Source: CAZESS01 sp964414415 (GTDB lineage: Archaea; Thermoplasmatota; E2; UBA202; DSCA01). Taken from it: a stretch of DNA of 64,000 bases. The DNA lies in the NCBI GenBank assembly GCA_964414415.1, contig CAYPWJ010000005.1:44450-108449 (forward strand), in the 5' to 3' direction. The notes below the pieces were generated by a model. That model had not been told where the DNA came from, did not search any database, and saw only the letters and a list, made by a program, of their open reading frames with translations. This document shows positions 15,068 through 23,532 of this stretch, piece after piece. A program made the translations under genes and the position numbers. Every line of letters begins with the position of its first letter. Position 1 is the first letter of the stretch.

Positions 15068-17334
15068 AGATTCATGGACTCGGTGAGTCTCTCAATGGAT
15101 ATAAGAGAATGTATAATAGTTCTTGCGGCTCTTTGTAACTCTGACTCAAATACTTCCTCTGGTATGTCGGGGATGCCATCGGCCTCCATTTCCGGTAATT
15201 CTTCTTTTCGATAGAAGTGTTGTAACCACGCACAAAAAGCTACGTACACCGTATAGTTATCTTTGAACCGGTTTATCCATTTCTCAGAATAGCGTGATTT
15301 CTCCAGTTGCTCTTTAAAGTAATGAAATTCCATAGAAACCAATATGTCTATTGAATCAGCCTCCTCTTTTACCTCTGCAACATTATTCTCGTCCCAACCT
15401 AACCTTTCCCACGCCGGCGTTTGTTTTGATACTCGTCTTATATTTGGAAGCGAGATTTTTCTTTTTGTCCCTTCTCCATAATCAGCTGTGGGTGGCTCTT
15501 TTACAATCCCTTTCCGTTCTTCTTTAAGTGGACTCTGATTTGGCCGGGTTAACACTGCTGTTATTGATACTTCCTCCCCTATTTCAGCTTCGTCAGATGT
15601 TTCTAAAAAGCAGCGAAGTCTTCCTCCATCAAAATAGGAATGTCCCCTAACATTTATGTGGTCTTCGGGCTCTATTAGCAACAATATTTTATTTTGTCGA
15701 CTCAAATAACCATCTTCTGCATCGCTCTCTATCTTCAATTGGGAAGAACGGCCTTTCACCAGAGGGATTGGATCTTGCTTATTTGCGATTTTTATGTAGG
15801 TGGGGATTTCCCGGGTCTCAAGAGGCTCTGGCGGGGTATAGCTTCCTCTCTTAGACGTTCCTGTCTGTGTTTTATCCCCAGAGGATGTGCCGCCTACAGT
15901 CTCGGTTTCCCCTCTAACGTAGTCAATTAATTTTCCTAATTCCTCTTTCAATTTTTGCGTTTCTTCTTCACTTGTCTCTGATAAAATCTCTTGGTGTCTT
16001 TGTTTCTCTAATGCCCTCAGATCATCATCATTTCTTAAAGCGGTGCGGATAGCTTCCTCCATTTGATCACGGACCATACCTTTATTGAGCCTCTCACGTG
16101 TGGAACTAAATAATTCTCTCTTACCTTTTGCAGTAAGAGTGTCACAACTTACCTCTACAATGAGATATTTTGATAAGTAGGGTAACTGTAATTTATTTCT
16201 GATAAAAGAGCGGGAAAGATAACCATGGGTTTGCCCGTAATGAGTGAAGTAAATAGGGTGTCGTTTATCAACATAAGCCTCAACAGGATAGGACTTATCG
16301 GGATCATGCCTCAGTACCCAATAACGGACTATCACTTTGCCATATTTTCCCGTAGGTCTTAAATTTACCTCACAGACGTCACTTTTTTCTATCAAATCAC
16401 GTGGATCACTCTGCAGACGGGTATAATTCCCAGCAATTGTCCTAGACTTAGTTTTCTTCCTATTATCCGTTACATAGACAGGCAGCACCGGATCAAATAA
16501 GGAACTTTGAATGAGCCACCACAAACTGCCAGTAGGTGCTGTCAGAGTTGCTGAATATTTTGGAAGCTCAAAATCAATATGTTTGATGTAAGTGCCTTCA
16601 AAATTATTACCTAAACCCAACTCTGTTGGCGGAATTGTTAATACTTCATTTTCATCTGTTACAAGATACTCGTAAGTACCATTTTTGTATTTTTCTGGAT
16701 CTCGTTCTCCATAACGGACGATCGTCATACCTACCACATCTTCTGCGTCCTCCCCTAGTAAGTCGGGTGGACGGCGGGAAATAATAATTGTATATTTACT
16801 ATATCTGAAAGTTGTCTGTCCTCCCTGGCCATAAGCTCCTGCTAGATATAGCTTAGTTAATTTATTACTCTCGTTTAGGCTTAAAAGAGTATTAGGAAAA
16901 TCAAGCGGATGTTGCCCGACGCCTTTATCCCGAATTACCAGGGTAGGAGTTCTCCTTTTTGACCCTTTATACATTTGTATTTGGATATTATTTTTCGCCA
17001 ATTTCCGTCTCTCTGTAGAGGTAAGAGTATCCAAATGCCCGGTTTTTACTCCAAACCATTCTTCTACCGCTTCCCTTGGATTATCCGGGTAGTTATCCAT
17101 CTCCGGATTTTCAAGGGCAGCTCTTTCTAATATTGCATCAATGGCATTAGTGAGTCTCTCAATAAAGCCCTCCCCAGGATCTGCACCCATATTTATAACG
17201 CCAACATTGTTTTCTTTATCGCCCACCGGCCGCCATTGTAAGTTATATTTATCCTCTACTTTATTAATAAAACCCTCCATTTCGGTAGCTTCATTGATAT
17301 TCAATAGTTCTTCCATCTCGCTTTCTGTAAACAT
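15064..17334 (-). CDS. GHKL ATPase (MutL/MORC/Hsp90-like fold), putative defence protein
   Basis: 756 aa. The N-terminal GHKL ATPase shows the N-box ERLTNAIDA (59-67; E59, N63, D66), the G1 box RDKGVG (D136, G138, G140) and a glycine-rich lid LAGAYGQGGQ (164-173). A transducer-like middle region follows to about 430, then a charged coiled-coil stretch (430-475), a low-complexity Thr/Ser/Gly linker (478-505), a beta-rich domain and a helical C-terminus. I see no PD-(D/E)xK or HNH motif. GHKL proteins of the MutL/MORC class are known to occur in bacterial restriction-modification loci. It is the first gene of the island operon; an AT-rich box near 17360 is a plausible promoter. Confidence 0.8.
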   Translation of the reverse strand: MFTESEMEELLNINEATEMEGFINKVEDKYNLQWRPVGDKENNVGVINMGADPGEGFIERLTNAIDAILERAALENPEMDNYPDNPREAVEEWFGVKTGHLDTLTSTERRKLAKNNIQIQMYKGSKRRTPTLVIRDKGVGQHPLDFPNTLLSLNESNKLTKLYLAGAYGQGGQTTFRYSKYTIIISRRPPDLLGEDAEDVVGMTIVRYGERDPEKYKNGTYEYLVTDENEVLTIPPTELGLGNNFEGTYIKHIDFELPKYSATLTAPTGSLWWLIQSSLFDPVLPVYVTDNRKKTKSRTIAGNYTRLQSDPRDLIEKSDVCEVNLRPTGKYGKVIVRYWVLRHDPDKSYPVEAYVDKRHPIYFTHYGQTHGYLSRSFIRNKLQLPYLSKYLIVEVSCDTLTAKGKRELFSSTRERLNKGMVRDQMEEAIRTALRNDDDLRALEKQRHQEILSETSEEETQKLKEELGKLIDYVRGETETVGGTSSGDKTQTGTSKRGSYTPPEPLETREIPTYIKIANKQDPIPLVKGRSSQLKIESDAEDGYLSRQNKILLLIEPEDHINVRGHSYFDGGRLRCFLETSDEAEIGEEVSITAVLTRPNQSPLKEERKGIVKEPPTADYGEGTKRKISLPNIRRVSKQTPAWERLGWDENNVAEVKEEADSIDILVSMEFHYFKEQLEKSRYSEKWINRFKDNYTVYVAFCAWLQHFYRKEELPEMEADGIPDIPEEVFESELQRAARTIIHSLISIERLTESMNL

Positions 17335-17429
17335 TTGAACGACTAATGGAAAAAGCCATTAAAATAATTACGTTTTTTATACTGATAAAAAGTAACCAAA
17401 AGCATTTAACAAACAGGGTATTTCAGCCT

Positions 17430-18971
17430 ATGCACTGGGCAGACGTCGCGGCACGGGAGCTCATGGAGCGCGGTGACAGCCACGTCCTCGCCACGGCGAT
17501 CACGCCATCCGGCCCCATCCACGTGGGCAACATGCGCGAGGTGCTGACAACCGACGCCGTCCATCGGGCCGTCGCCAGCCACGGCGGCGAGTCGGAGCTC
17601 ATCTACATCGGCGACACCTACGACCCGCTGCGCAAGGTCTACCCGTTTCTGCCCGACAGCTACGAGCAATACGTCGGCCAGCCGCTCTCCGAGATACCAT
17701 GCCCCTGCGGCAGCCACGACAGCTACGCCCATCATTTCCTGACGCCGTTCCTCTCGTCGCTCGAGGAACTCGGGATAACGCCGACGGTGCATCTCGCCCA
17801 CGAGCTCTACCGGGAGGGTGAATACAACGAGGCGATCCACGTCGCGCTCGACCACGCCGACGGCATCCGCCACACGCTTAACAGCATCGCCAGCCGGGAT
17901 CTGCCGGAGGGATGGATGCCATTCACGGTGCGATGCCCCCACTGCGGCCGGCTCGCCGGCGACGTCACCTCATACGACTGGCCCTCCATCTCGTATCACT
18001 GCAGCGATTGCAACGAAGACGGCGAGGTCAACGCCGAGGACGGCGGCGTCGGCAAGCTCCCCTGGCGCGTCGACTGGCCGGCCCGCTGGCAGATGTTCGA
18101 CGTATCGTTTGAGGCATTCGGCAAGGATCATGCTGCAGCCGGCGGCTCGTGGGACACCGGTCAGGCCATCGTCCGCAACGTCTACGGGCGTGAGCCGCCG
18201 ATGCCGATGGTCTACGAGTTCATCCACCTCAAGGGACAGGGCGCGATGCATGGCTCGACCGGTACGGCCATCGCGGCGGCGGACATGCTCAGGATGACGC
18301 CGCCCGAGGTGCTCCGCTTCCTGCTCATGAAAAGCGAGCCGTCGCGGCACATCGAGTTCGACGCGGGCTTCGGCCTGCTCGACCTCGTCGACGAATACGA
18401 CCGCTATGAGCGCGCATACTACGGTGAGGAAGACGTGGGCCTCAAGGAAGACAAACGGATCTACGAGCTGTCGCAGCCCTCCGGGACGACGCCGACCAAG
18501 ATGCCGGCACAGGTGCCCTACCGGCACCTGGTCACCGTGGCGCAGGTCGCCGATGGCTTCGACGACATGCTGGCCATCCTCCGGCGCAACGAAGAAATCA
18601 ACGAGCTGTCAAGCGACGGCAGGCGCCGGCTCCGGGACCGCTGGGAAAAAGTCCGCTACTGGCTTGAGCATTTCGCTCCCGAGGCGGTCCAGTTCGAGGT
18701 GCAGGACAATCTGCCTGACGTCGACCTGAGCAGCGAGCAGCGGCGTTTCCTGGCGACCCTCCACCATGAGATGCAGGAACTGCCGTGGGAGGCGGAGGCT
18801 ATCCACCAGGCCATCTACGACGCCGCCGAGCAGCACGACCTGTCCGCCGGCGCGGCCTTCAAAGCGCTCTACCGCATACTGCTCGGCCAGAAAAAAGGCC
18901 CGCGCGCCGGCTACTTCATCCATTCACTGGGACGCGAGTTCATGTTGCAGCGGCTCGCAGAGGCGACCTGA
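17430..18971 (+). CDS. lysS: Class I lysyl-tRNA synthetase
   Basis: 513 aa, the class I type typical of archaea. The HIGH-like signature is PSGPIHVGN; a zinc-ribbon-like insertion (CPHCGR...CSDCNED) follows. The loop normally containing KMSKS reads GAMHGSTGT, without either lysine, as in some other archaeal class I LysRS. It charges tRNA-Lys. The ATG at 17430 is selected because AGCATTTAAC lies 26 nt upstream and because the longer frame upstream is AT-rich island-edge sequence without family similarity. Confidence 0.92.
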   Translation: MHWADVAARELMERGDSHVLATAITPSGPIHVGNMREVLTTDAVHRAVASHGGESELIYIGDTYDPLRKVYPFLPDSYEQYVGQPLSEIPCPCGSHDSYAHHFLTPFLSSLEELGITPTVHLAHELYREGEYNEAIHVALDHADGIRHTLNSIASRDLPEGWMPFTVRCPHCGRLAGDVTSYDWPSISYHCSDCNEDGEVNAEDGGVGKLPWRVDWPARWQMFDVSFEAFGKDHAAAGGSWDTGQAIVRNVYGREPPMPMVYEFIHLKGQGAMHGSTGTAIAAADMLRMTPPEVLRFLLMKSEPSRHIEFDAGFGLLDLVDEYDRYERAYYGEEDVGLKEDKRIYELSQPSGTTPTKMPAQVPYRHLVTVAQVADGFDDMLAILRRNEEINELSSDGRRRLRDRWEKVRYWLEHFAPEAVQFEVQDNLPDVDLSSEQRRFLATLHHEMQELPWEAEAIHQAIYDAAEQHDLSAGAAFKALYRILLGQKKGPRAGYFIHSLGREFMLQRLAEAT

Positions 18972-19007
18972 CGGCAACCTATTTATAAAAATCGTGGCTT
19001 TGCGTGC

Positions 19008-20255
19008 ATGGAGAAGACGTCACGTATCTCCGGCTTCTACAAGCTGCCGATAGAGGAGCGCATCAAAAAAGTGCAGGCCTTCGCCAGTCTCACCGACGAG
19101 GAGGCCGCGATGCTCCAGTCGATGCATGCACTCGACGCGGACACGGCCGACCGATTGATAGAAAACGTCGTCGGGACGATGCAGCTCCCCCTCGGCATCG
19201 CAACCAATTTCACGGTCAACGGCACCGACTACCTGGTCCCCATGGCCATCGAGGAGACATCCGTCGTCGCGGCAGCGTCGAACGGGGCAAAGCGAGCGCG
19301 CGTCAAGGGGGGCTTCACCGCGAGTGCCGACGATCCGGTCATGATCGGCCAGATGCAGGTGCTCAATCCCGACGGCGACGCAGCGGAGGCCGTCATGCGC
19401 CATAAGCAGGAGATCCTGGAGCTGGCCAACGCCCAGGACAGGGTGCTCGTCAGGCTCGGCGGTGGCGCCCGTGAACTCGAGGTCCGCGACCTCGGCCACG
19501 ACATGCTCGTCGTCCACCTCCACGTCGACGTCCGCGACGCGATGGGTGCAAACGCGGTCAACACGATGGCTGAAGTGGTGGCGCCGCTCATCGAGGATGT
19601 CACCGGCGGCACCACGCGGCTGCGTATCATCTCCAACCTGGCTGACCGGCGGCTCGTTCGGGCGAAGGGCATCTTTGACAGCGAAACCATCGGCGGCGAG
19701 GGTGTCGTCGACCACATGCTGGAGGCCTACGAGTTCGCGGCCAGGGACCCGTATCGGGCGGCGACGCACAACAAGGGCGTCATGAACGGTATCGACGCGG
19801 TCGTCATCGCCACCGGCAACGACTGGCGGGCCATCGAGGCCGGTGCCCACAGTTATGCGGCACGTGACGGCTACGGCCCGCTCACACATTATGGGAAGAA
19901 CGAGGACGGCGACCTCGTCGGCTCCATCGAGCTGCCTCTCGCCATCGGGACGGTCGGCGGCACCACCCGGGTGCATCCCATGGCGCAGCTCGCCCTCAAG
20001 ATCCTGGGTGTCGAGTCGGCGCAGGAACTCGCACAGGTCATCGCCTCGGTCGGGTTGGCCCAGAACTTCGCGGCGCTGCACGCGCTGGCAACGAAGGGCA
20101 TCCAGCAGGGGCACATGCGCCTGCACGCCAAGAACATCGCCGTGACGGCCGGCGCAAGCGGCGACGAAATCGATGAGGTGGCACGGCGGATGGTCGACGA
20201 GGATGCTGTCAGGACGGACCGCGCCGAGGAGATACTGGAGGAACTTCGCTCCTGA
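19008..20255 (+). CDS. hmgA: Hydroxymethylglutaryl-CoA reductase, class II
   Basis: 415 aa. It aligns with the class II (Pseudomonas mevalonii-like) enzyme: catalytic Glu83 in AIEETSVVAAAS, Lys256 and Asn260 in HNKGVMNGID, Asp272 in GNDWRAIEAG and His369 in QQGHMRLHAKN. It makes mevalonate from HMG-CoA, the committed step for archaeal isoprenoid lipids. Class II enzymes are used for this in Thermoplasmata and Archaeoglobus, so the textbook label 'degradative' should not be applied. ACCTATTTATAAAA lies about 26-40 nt upstream. The stop abuts the stop of the convergent membrane-protein gene. Confidence 0.92.
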   Translation: MEKTSRISGFYKLPIEERIKKVQAFASLTDEEAAMLQSMHALDADTADRLIENVVGTMQLPLGIATNFTVNGTDYLVPMAIEETSVVAAASNGAKRARVKGGFTASADDPVMIGQMQVLNPDGDAAEAVMRHKQEILELANAQDRVLVRLGGGARELEVRDLGHDMLVVHLHVDVRDAMGANAVNTMAEVVAPLIEDVTGGTTRLRIISNLADRRLVRAKGIFDSETIGGEGVVDHMLEAYEFAARDPYRAATHNKGVMNGIDAVVIATGNDWRAIEAGAHSYAARDGYGPLTHYGKNEDGDLVGSIELPLAIGTVGGTTRVHPMAQLALKILGVESAQELAQVIASVGLAQNFAALHALATKGIQQGHMRLHAKNIAVTAGASGDEIDEVARRMVDEDAVRTDRAEEILEELRS

Positions 20256-21038
20256 TCAGCTAATGCACCGGGCCGTCCAGGAGACCATGAGCACCACGAC
20301 GAATGAGATGGCGTAGGCCGCCAGCGTCCCCCATGCGATGTCCAGCCCGGGATACAGGAAAAAGACGGCGACGCTGAAGGCGACGGTGGTCAGGGAGCCC
20401 AGCATCATGGACTTCGCCATCGCCCCGGCGAACCTGGCCCCATGCTCGTAGACGAAGATGGTCATCGTCGACGTGAAGATGGCCGGGAACACGGAAAAGA
20501 TACCCGAGATGGCGGCGCCGACGTTGGAGAGCAGCACCGCTACGGCGATAACCGAGCCGGCGAGCAGCCCCCGGAACAGGATCTTCCGCCACGTGTAATG
20601 CACCTTGATGGGGCTGCTGGACGGCACCTTTTTCCACCGCTCGAGGAACAAAAACGAAGGCACCATCAACGCCAGATAGATGGCAAGCGACAGCCACACG
20701 CTGGCAGGCGACAAAAAGTATAGCCCGGCGGACAGTACCGCCCACAGGCCAAGTGAGGCAATCAGCGCGAAGGGAAGCGAGCGGTATGCGGCAACGGCGA
20801 ACACGGCCAGATAGAGAATGTTGATACCCATCTCCGCCGGCACAACAACGGCCGCGTCGGCAGCAAACACGGCGCCGCGGTTGACGCCGATGAAGACCAG
20901 CGCCACCGCCAGATTGGTCGGCAGCGTCCCGATGATGCCGCCGACCTTGGTGCCGTATCGCTCTGCAACCAGCGTGATGACGATAACGACGAGGGCGGAG
21001 AGCGAGAACGGGATGACGACCTGTGTGAGCCAGTCCAT
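20256..21038 (-). CDS. Uncharacterised integral membrane protein
   Basis: 260 aa with eight or so hydrophobic helices and a short, basic mid-protein loop (LERWKKVPSSSPIK). Conserved-looking blocks are ERYGTKVGGIIGTLPTNLA near the N-terminus and EHGARFAGAMAKSMMLGSL in the second half; the repeated layout suggests two related halves, as in small transporters. I do not recognise the family. The ATG at 21038 is chosen because a minus-strand TATA (GTTTTATACC) lies 26 nt upstream; longer versions would put the start upstream of that promoter. Confidence 0.7.
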   Translation of the reverse strand: MDWLTQVVIPFSLSALVVIVITLVAERYGTKVGGIIGTLPTNLAVALVFIGVNRGAVFAADAAVVVPAEMGINILYLAVFAVAAYRSLPFALIASLGLWAVLSAGLYFLSPASVWLSLAIYLALMVPSFLFLERWKKVPSSSPIKVHYTWRKILFRGLLAGSVIAVAVLLSNVGAAISGIFSVFPAIFTSTMTIFVYEHGARFAGAMAKSMMLGSLTTVAFSVAVFFLYPGLDIAWGTLAAYAISFVVVLMVSWTARCIS

Positions 21039-21122
21039 GACGAGGGATGCACCGACGGTATAAAACATGCACGTCTCCGGCGGATAATAAATGCACGTAT
21101 AAACCATATAAAAATAATCCGA

Positions 21123-21177
21123 ATATTTATAAACAAGTATTACATTCATTATATGAACGCTCACAAAATGGGAGGTG
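21123..21177 (+). promoter_or_regulatory. TATA box and Shine-Dalgarno leader of the beta-helix operon
   Basis: AATATTTATAAAC (21122-21134) predicts a start near 21155, giving a leader of about 30 nt. GGGAGGTG (21170-21177) is a strong Shine-Dalgarno site 6 nt before the ATG at 21184. This is one of the few clearly leadered genes in the window and rules out the GTG at 21175, which lies inside the ribosome binding site. Confidence 0.6.
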
Positions 21178-21183
21178 CAAAAT

Positions 21184-23532
21184 ATGATAAAAATTGCAGC
21201 ATCCTGCATGGCCGCCGTTCTGCTCCTGTCCCTCTGCGCAGCTCCGAGCACCATACAGGGCGATGATTCATCCGGCATTCATGGCGGCAGATACGATAGA
21301 GTCCAGGTTGCAGACAGCGGCGACGGCGACACACTCTACGTCGGCGGCTCCGGAACCGGCAACTACACCACGATACAGGCGGCGGTAACAGCCGCAAAAG
21401 ACGGAGACACCGTCTTTGTCTACGATGACTCATCTCCATATTATGAGAACGTGGTGGTGCAGAAATCCATCCAGCTGGAAGGAGAAAACAGGCATTCCAC
21501 CGTCGTAATCGGGGTACTAAATACGCCGACGATTGTAATCGCTGCTGACGATGTCATCCTGTGCAGGGTTACTGTCCACCACACGCAGCGAAGTCCATTT
21601 CGAAGCGAAAGCGACGGCGTGTCCATTCGAGGTGCCAACGTAACCATCCAGAATAACTACATCTCTGAAAACTGGAACCACGGCATATCAGTCAGAGGTG
21701 CCTCCAGCGTCCGCATCGTGGACAACGAAATCAACCGCAACATATGGGTCAACATCTACATGGCTGATGCAACGGATGCCATCATTGCAAACAACACCAT
21801 CGTCCGAGCCAAGCTGAACGTGCTGCTTCGCGGCGCTTCACACAATACCATCAGCTCCAACGTCATCGGCCACTCCAACGGCCTCCACATGGATGGTGCA
21901 TCAAGCCATAACAGCATCGTCGCCAACACCTTCGAAAACTGCGGAGACAGCATCACGATGCGCGACGGCTGCAGCGACAACCGCATATCAGACAACCGCA
22001 TCACCGAGAGCTCCAGGATCGGAGTTATAATCCACGAGGGATGCCTCCGCAACACCGCGAGGAACAACACGTTCACGAGGACGACCATAGGGATAGAATG
22101 CCGTTCGCCGAGCACGATAGAAAAAAATACATTTACCCGGAGCGGCATACGCATTTTTTCGAAAGGCAACAGAGTGGAAGGCAACACCGCCAACGGCAAA
22201 CCGATTATCTATCTGGAAAACCGTTCACACGTCGCGGTGAATGAATCTCCCGGACAAGTCATCCTCATATGCTGCGACAACGTCACTATCGACAACCATA
22301 CGATAGCGAACACGAGCGTGGGCGTACAACTCTGGCATTCCCGCTACTGCAGCATTGCAAACACCACGTGTACCGGAAACACCGTCGGCATCCACATCGG
22401 TTCATCCAGCCACATCCATGTCGCTGACAATGTCCTCCAAGACAACGAAAACGCTCTGCATATACAGGGGACACAGAACACCGTAGCCCATAACCAGCTT
22501 CTATCAAACATGGACGGCATCTGGCTTGGCTACAGCAGCAACAACAGCATCCAAGACAACCATGTAGCCAACACCCGATACACCGGCATCGACCTCTACG
22601 ATTCATCCGAAAACAGGATAGAAAACAACACTCTGATCGATGGGTTCTACGGCATCCACGTGAGGTATTCCTCAAACAATCGTTTCCTCTATAACGTGTT
22701 CAAAAGCAATAGCGAAGGTATATCGCTCGACAGTGGCACCAGCAACGTTATCGTACATAACGCTCTCTACGATGACGGGCTGCGCGTCCGTCAGGTGGCA
22801 TCGCTCCGCTCTAACGTCATCAGAAACAATACCGTGAACGACAAACCGCTTGTCTTGTGGGAGGAAAAAACAGATGAAATCCTGCCTGACGTGGGTCAGG
22901 CCATCCTCGTCGGGTGCAGCAACGTCACCCTCCGCAACCAGACTATATCAGACACGACAACCGCCGTAACGCTCTGGAATTGCACTAATTGCAGGATTTC
23001 TAGCTGCGACATATATGCCAACAGCGACGCTGGGATAGAACTACACACATCATCCTGCAACGTCATCCACGACAACCAGCTCCACTCCAACCGATACGGC
23101 ATCAGACTCTACGACTCCTCCTCAAACGATATTTCGGGGAACACCCTGTTAGCCGGAGGGTTGCTTATCTCTCGGTCAGACGAAAACCTTGTTAGCGGCA
23201 ACCGTTTCTCTGCAAACGAGAGAGCTGTATCTATCGATGCTTCGTCCGGCAACCGCCTCAAAGACAACATCTTCTCCGAGAACAACAACGCAATGGTGGT
23301 AGCCCAGAGCAACGGCAACCATATCCATCGCAACGACTTCATAGATAACGAGAACGACGTCATCCTCTACTCATTCCACAACCTCTGGACGAGAAACTAC
23401 TGGGATACCTGGCACATGGCAGCCCCGAAGCCGATACTCGGGCATCTCGGGCAGGGAATCCTGACAAACCTCCCGTGGCTAAACGTCGACTGGTGCCCAC
23501 GGCTTATGCCGCAGGAGGCCGACACCGGATGA
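21184..23532 (+). CDS. Secreted right-handed beta-helix protein (NosD/CASH-like) 1
   Basis: 782 aa with an N-terminal signal peptide (residues 1-24, AAVLLLSLCAAPSTIQG). The N-terminal block LYVGGSGTGNYTTIQAAV, with DGDTVFVYDDSSPYYENV after it, is a pectate-lyase/CASH-domain start; the rest is dozens of roughly 22-residue repeats rich in N, with N-x-I/V patterns (NRISDNRIT, NSIQDNHV) that build parallel beta-helix coils. It ends with NYWDTWHM, like NosD-family proteins. There is no C-terminal anchor, so it should be secreted. Such proteins bind or act on polysaccharide; enzymatic activity is not evident. It is followed by a coupled paralogue. Confidence 0.85.
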   Translation: MIKIAASCMAAVLLLSLCAAPSTIQGDDSSGIHGGRYDRVQVADSGDGDTLYVGGSGTGNYTTIQAAVTAAKDGDTVFVYDDSSPYYENVVVQKSIQLEGENRHSTVVIGVLNTPTIVIAADDVILCRVTVHHTQRSPFRSESDGVSIRGANVTIQNNYISENWNHGISVRGASSVRIVDNEINRNIWVNIYMADATDAIIANNTIVRAKLNVLLRGASHNTISSNVIGHSNGLHMDGASSHNSIVANTFENCGDSITMRDGCSDNRISDNRITESSRIGVIIHEGCLRNTARNNTFTRTTIGIECRSPSTIEKNTFTRSGIRIFSKGNRVEGNTANGKPIIYLENRSHVAVNESPGQVILICCDNVTIDNHTIANTSVGVQLWHSRYCSIANTTCTGNTVGIHIGSSSHIHVADNVLQDNENALHIQGTQNTVAHNQLLSNMDGIWLGYSSNNSIQDNHVANTRYTGIDLYDSSENRIENNTLIDGFYGIHVRYSSNNRFLYNVFKSNSEGISLDSGTSNVIVHNALYDDGLRVRQVASLRSNVIRNNTVNDKPLVLWEEKTDEILPDVGQAILVGCSNVTLRNQTISDTTTAVTLWNCTNCRISSCDIYANSDAGIELHTSSCNVIHDNQLHSNRYGIRLYDSSSNDISGNTLLAGGLLISRSDENLVSGNRFSANERAVSIDASSGNRLKDNIFSENNNAMVVAQSNGNHIHRNDFIDNENDVILYSFHNLWTRNYWDTWHMAAPKPILGHLGQGILTNLPWLNVDWCPRLMPQEADTG

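Larger units (their letters stand above)
13829..17334 (-). other. AT-rich two-gene island (methyltransferase + GHKL ATPase)
   Basis: The composition drops abruptly just upstream of glcD and recovers before lysS: the stretch looks close to 40% G+C against about 60% or more around it, with many AAA/TTT/ATA codons. Flanking genes (2-hydroxyacid oxidase, lysS) are housekeeping genes. No integrase, transposase or tRNA sits at the ends. A weak imperfect 11-bp direct repeat (ACAGG-A/G-TATTT, at 13819-13829 and 17413-17423) flanks it. Horizontal acquisition is inferred from composition and gene content. Confidence 0.75.

Noticed and set aside
13829..17334. Integrated prophage or transposon
   Set aside because: There is no integrase, transposase, terminal inverted repeat or phage structural gene; only two genes and a weak direct repeat are present.
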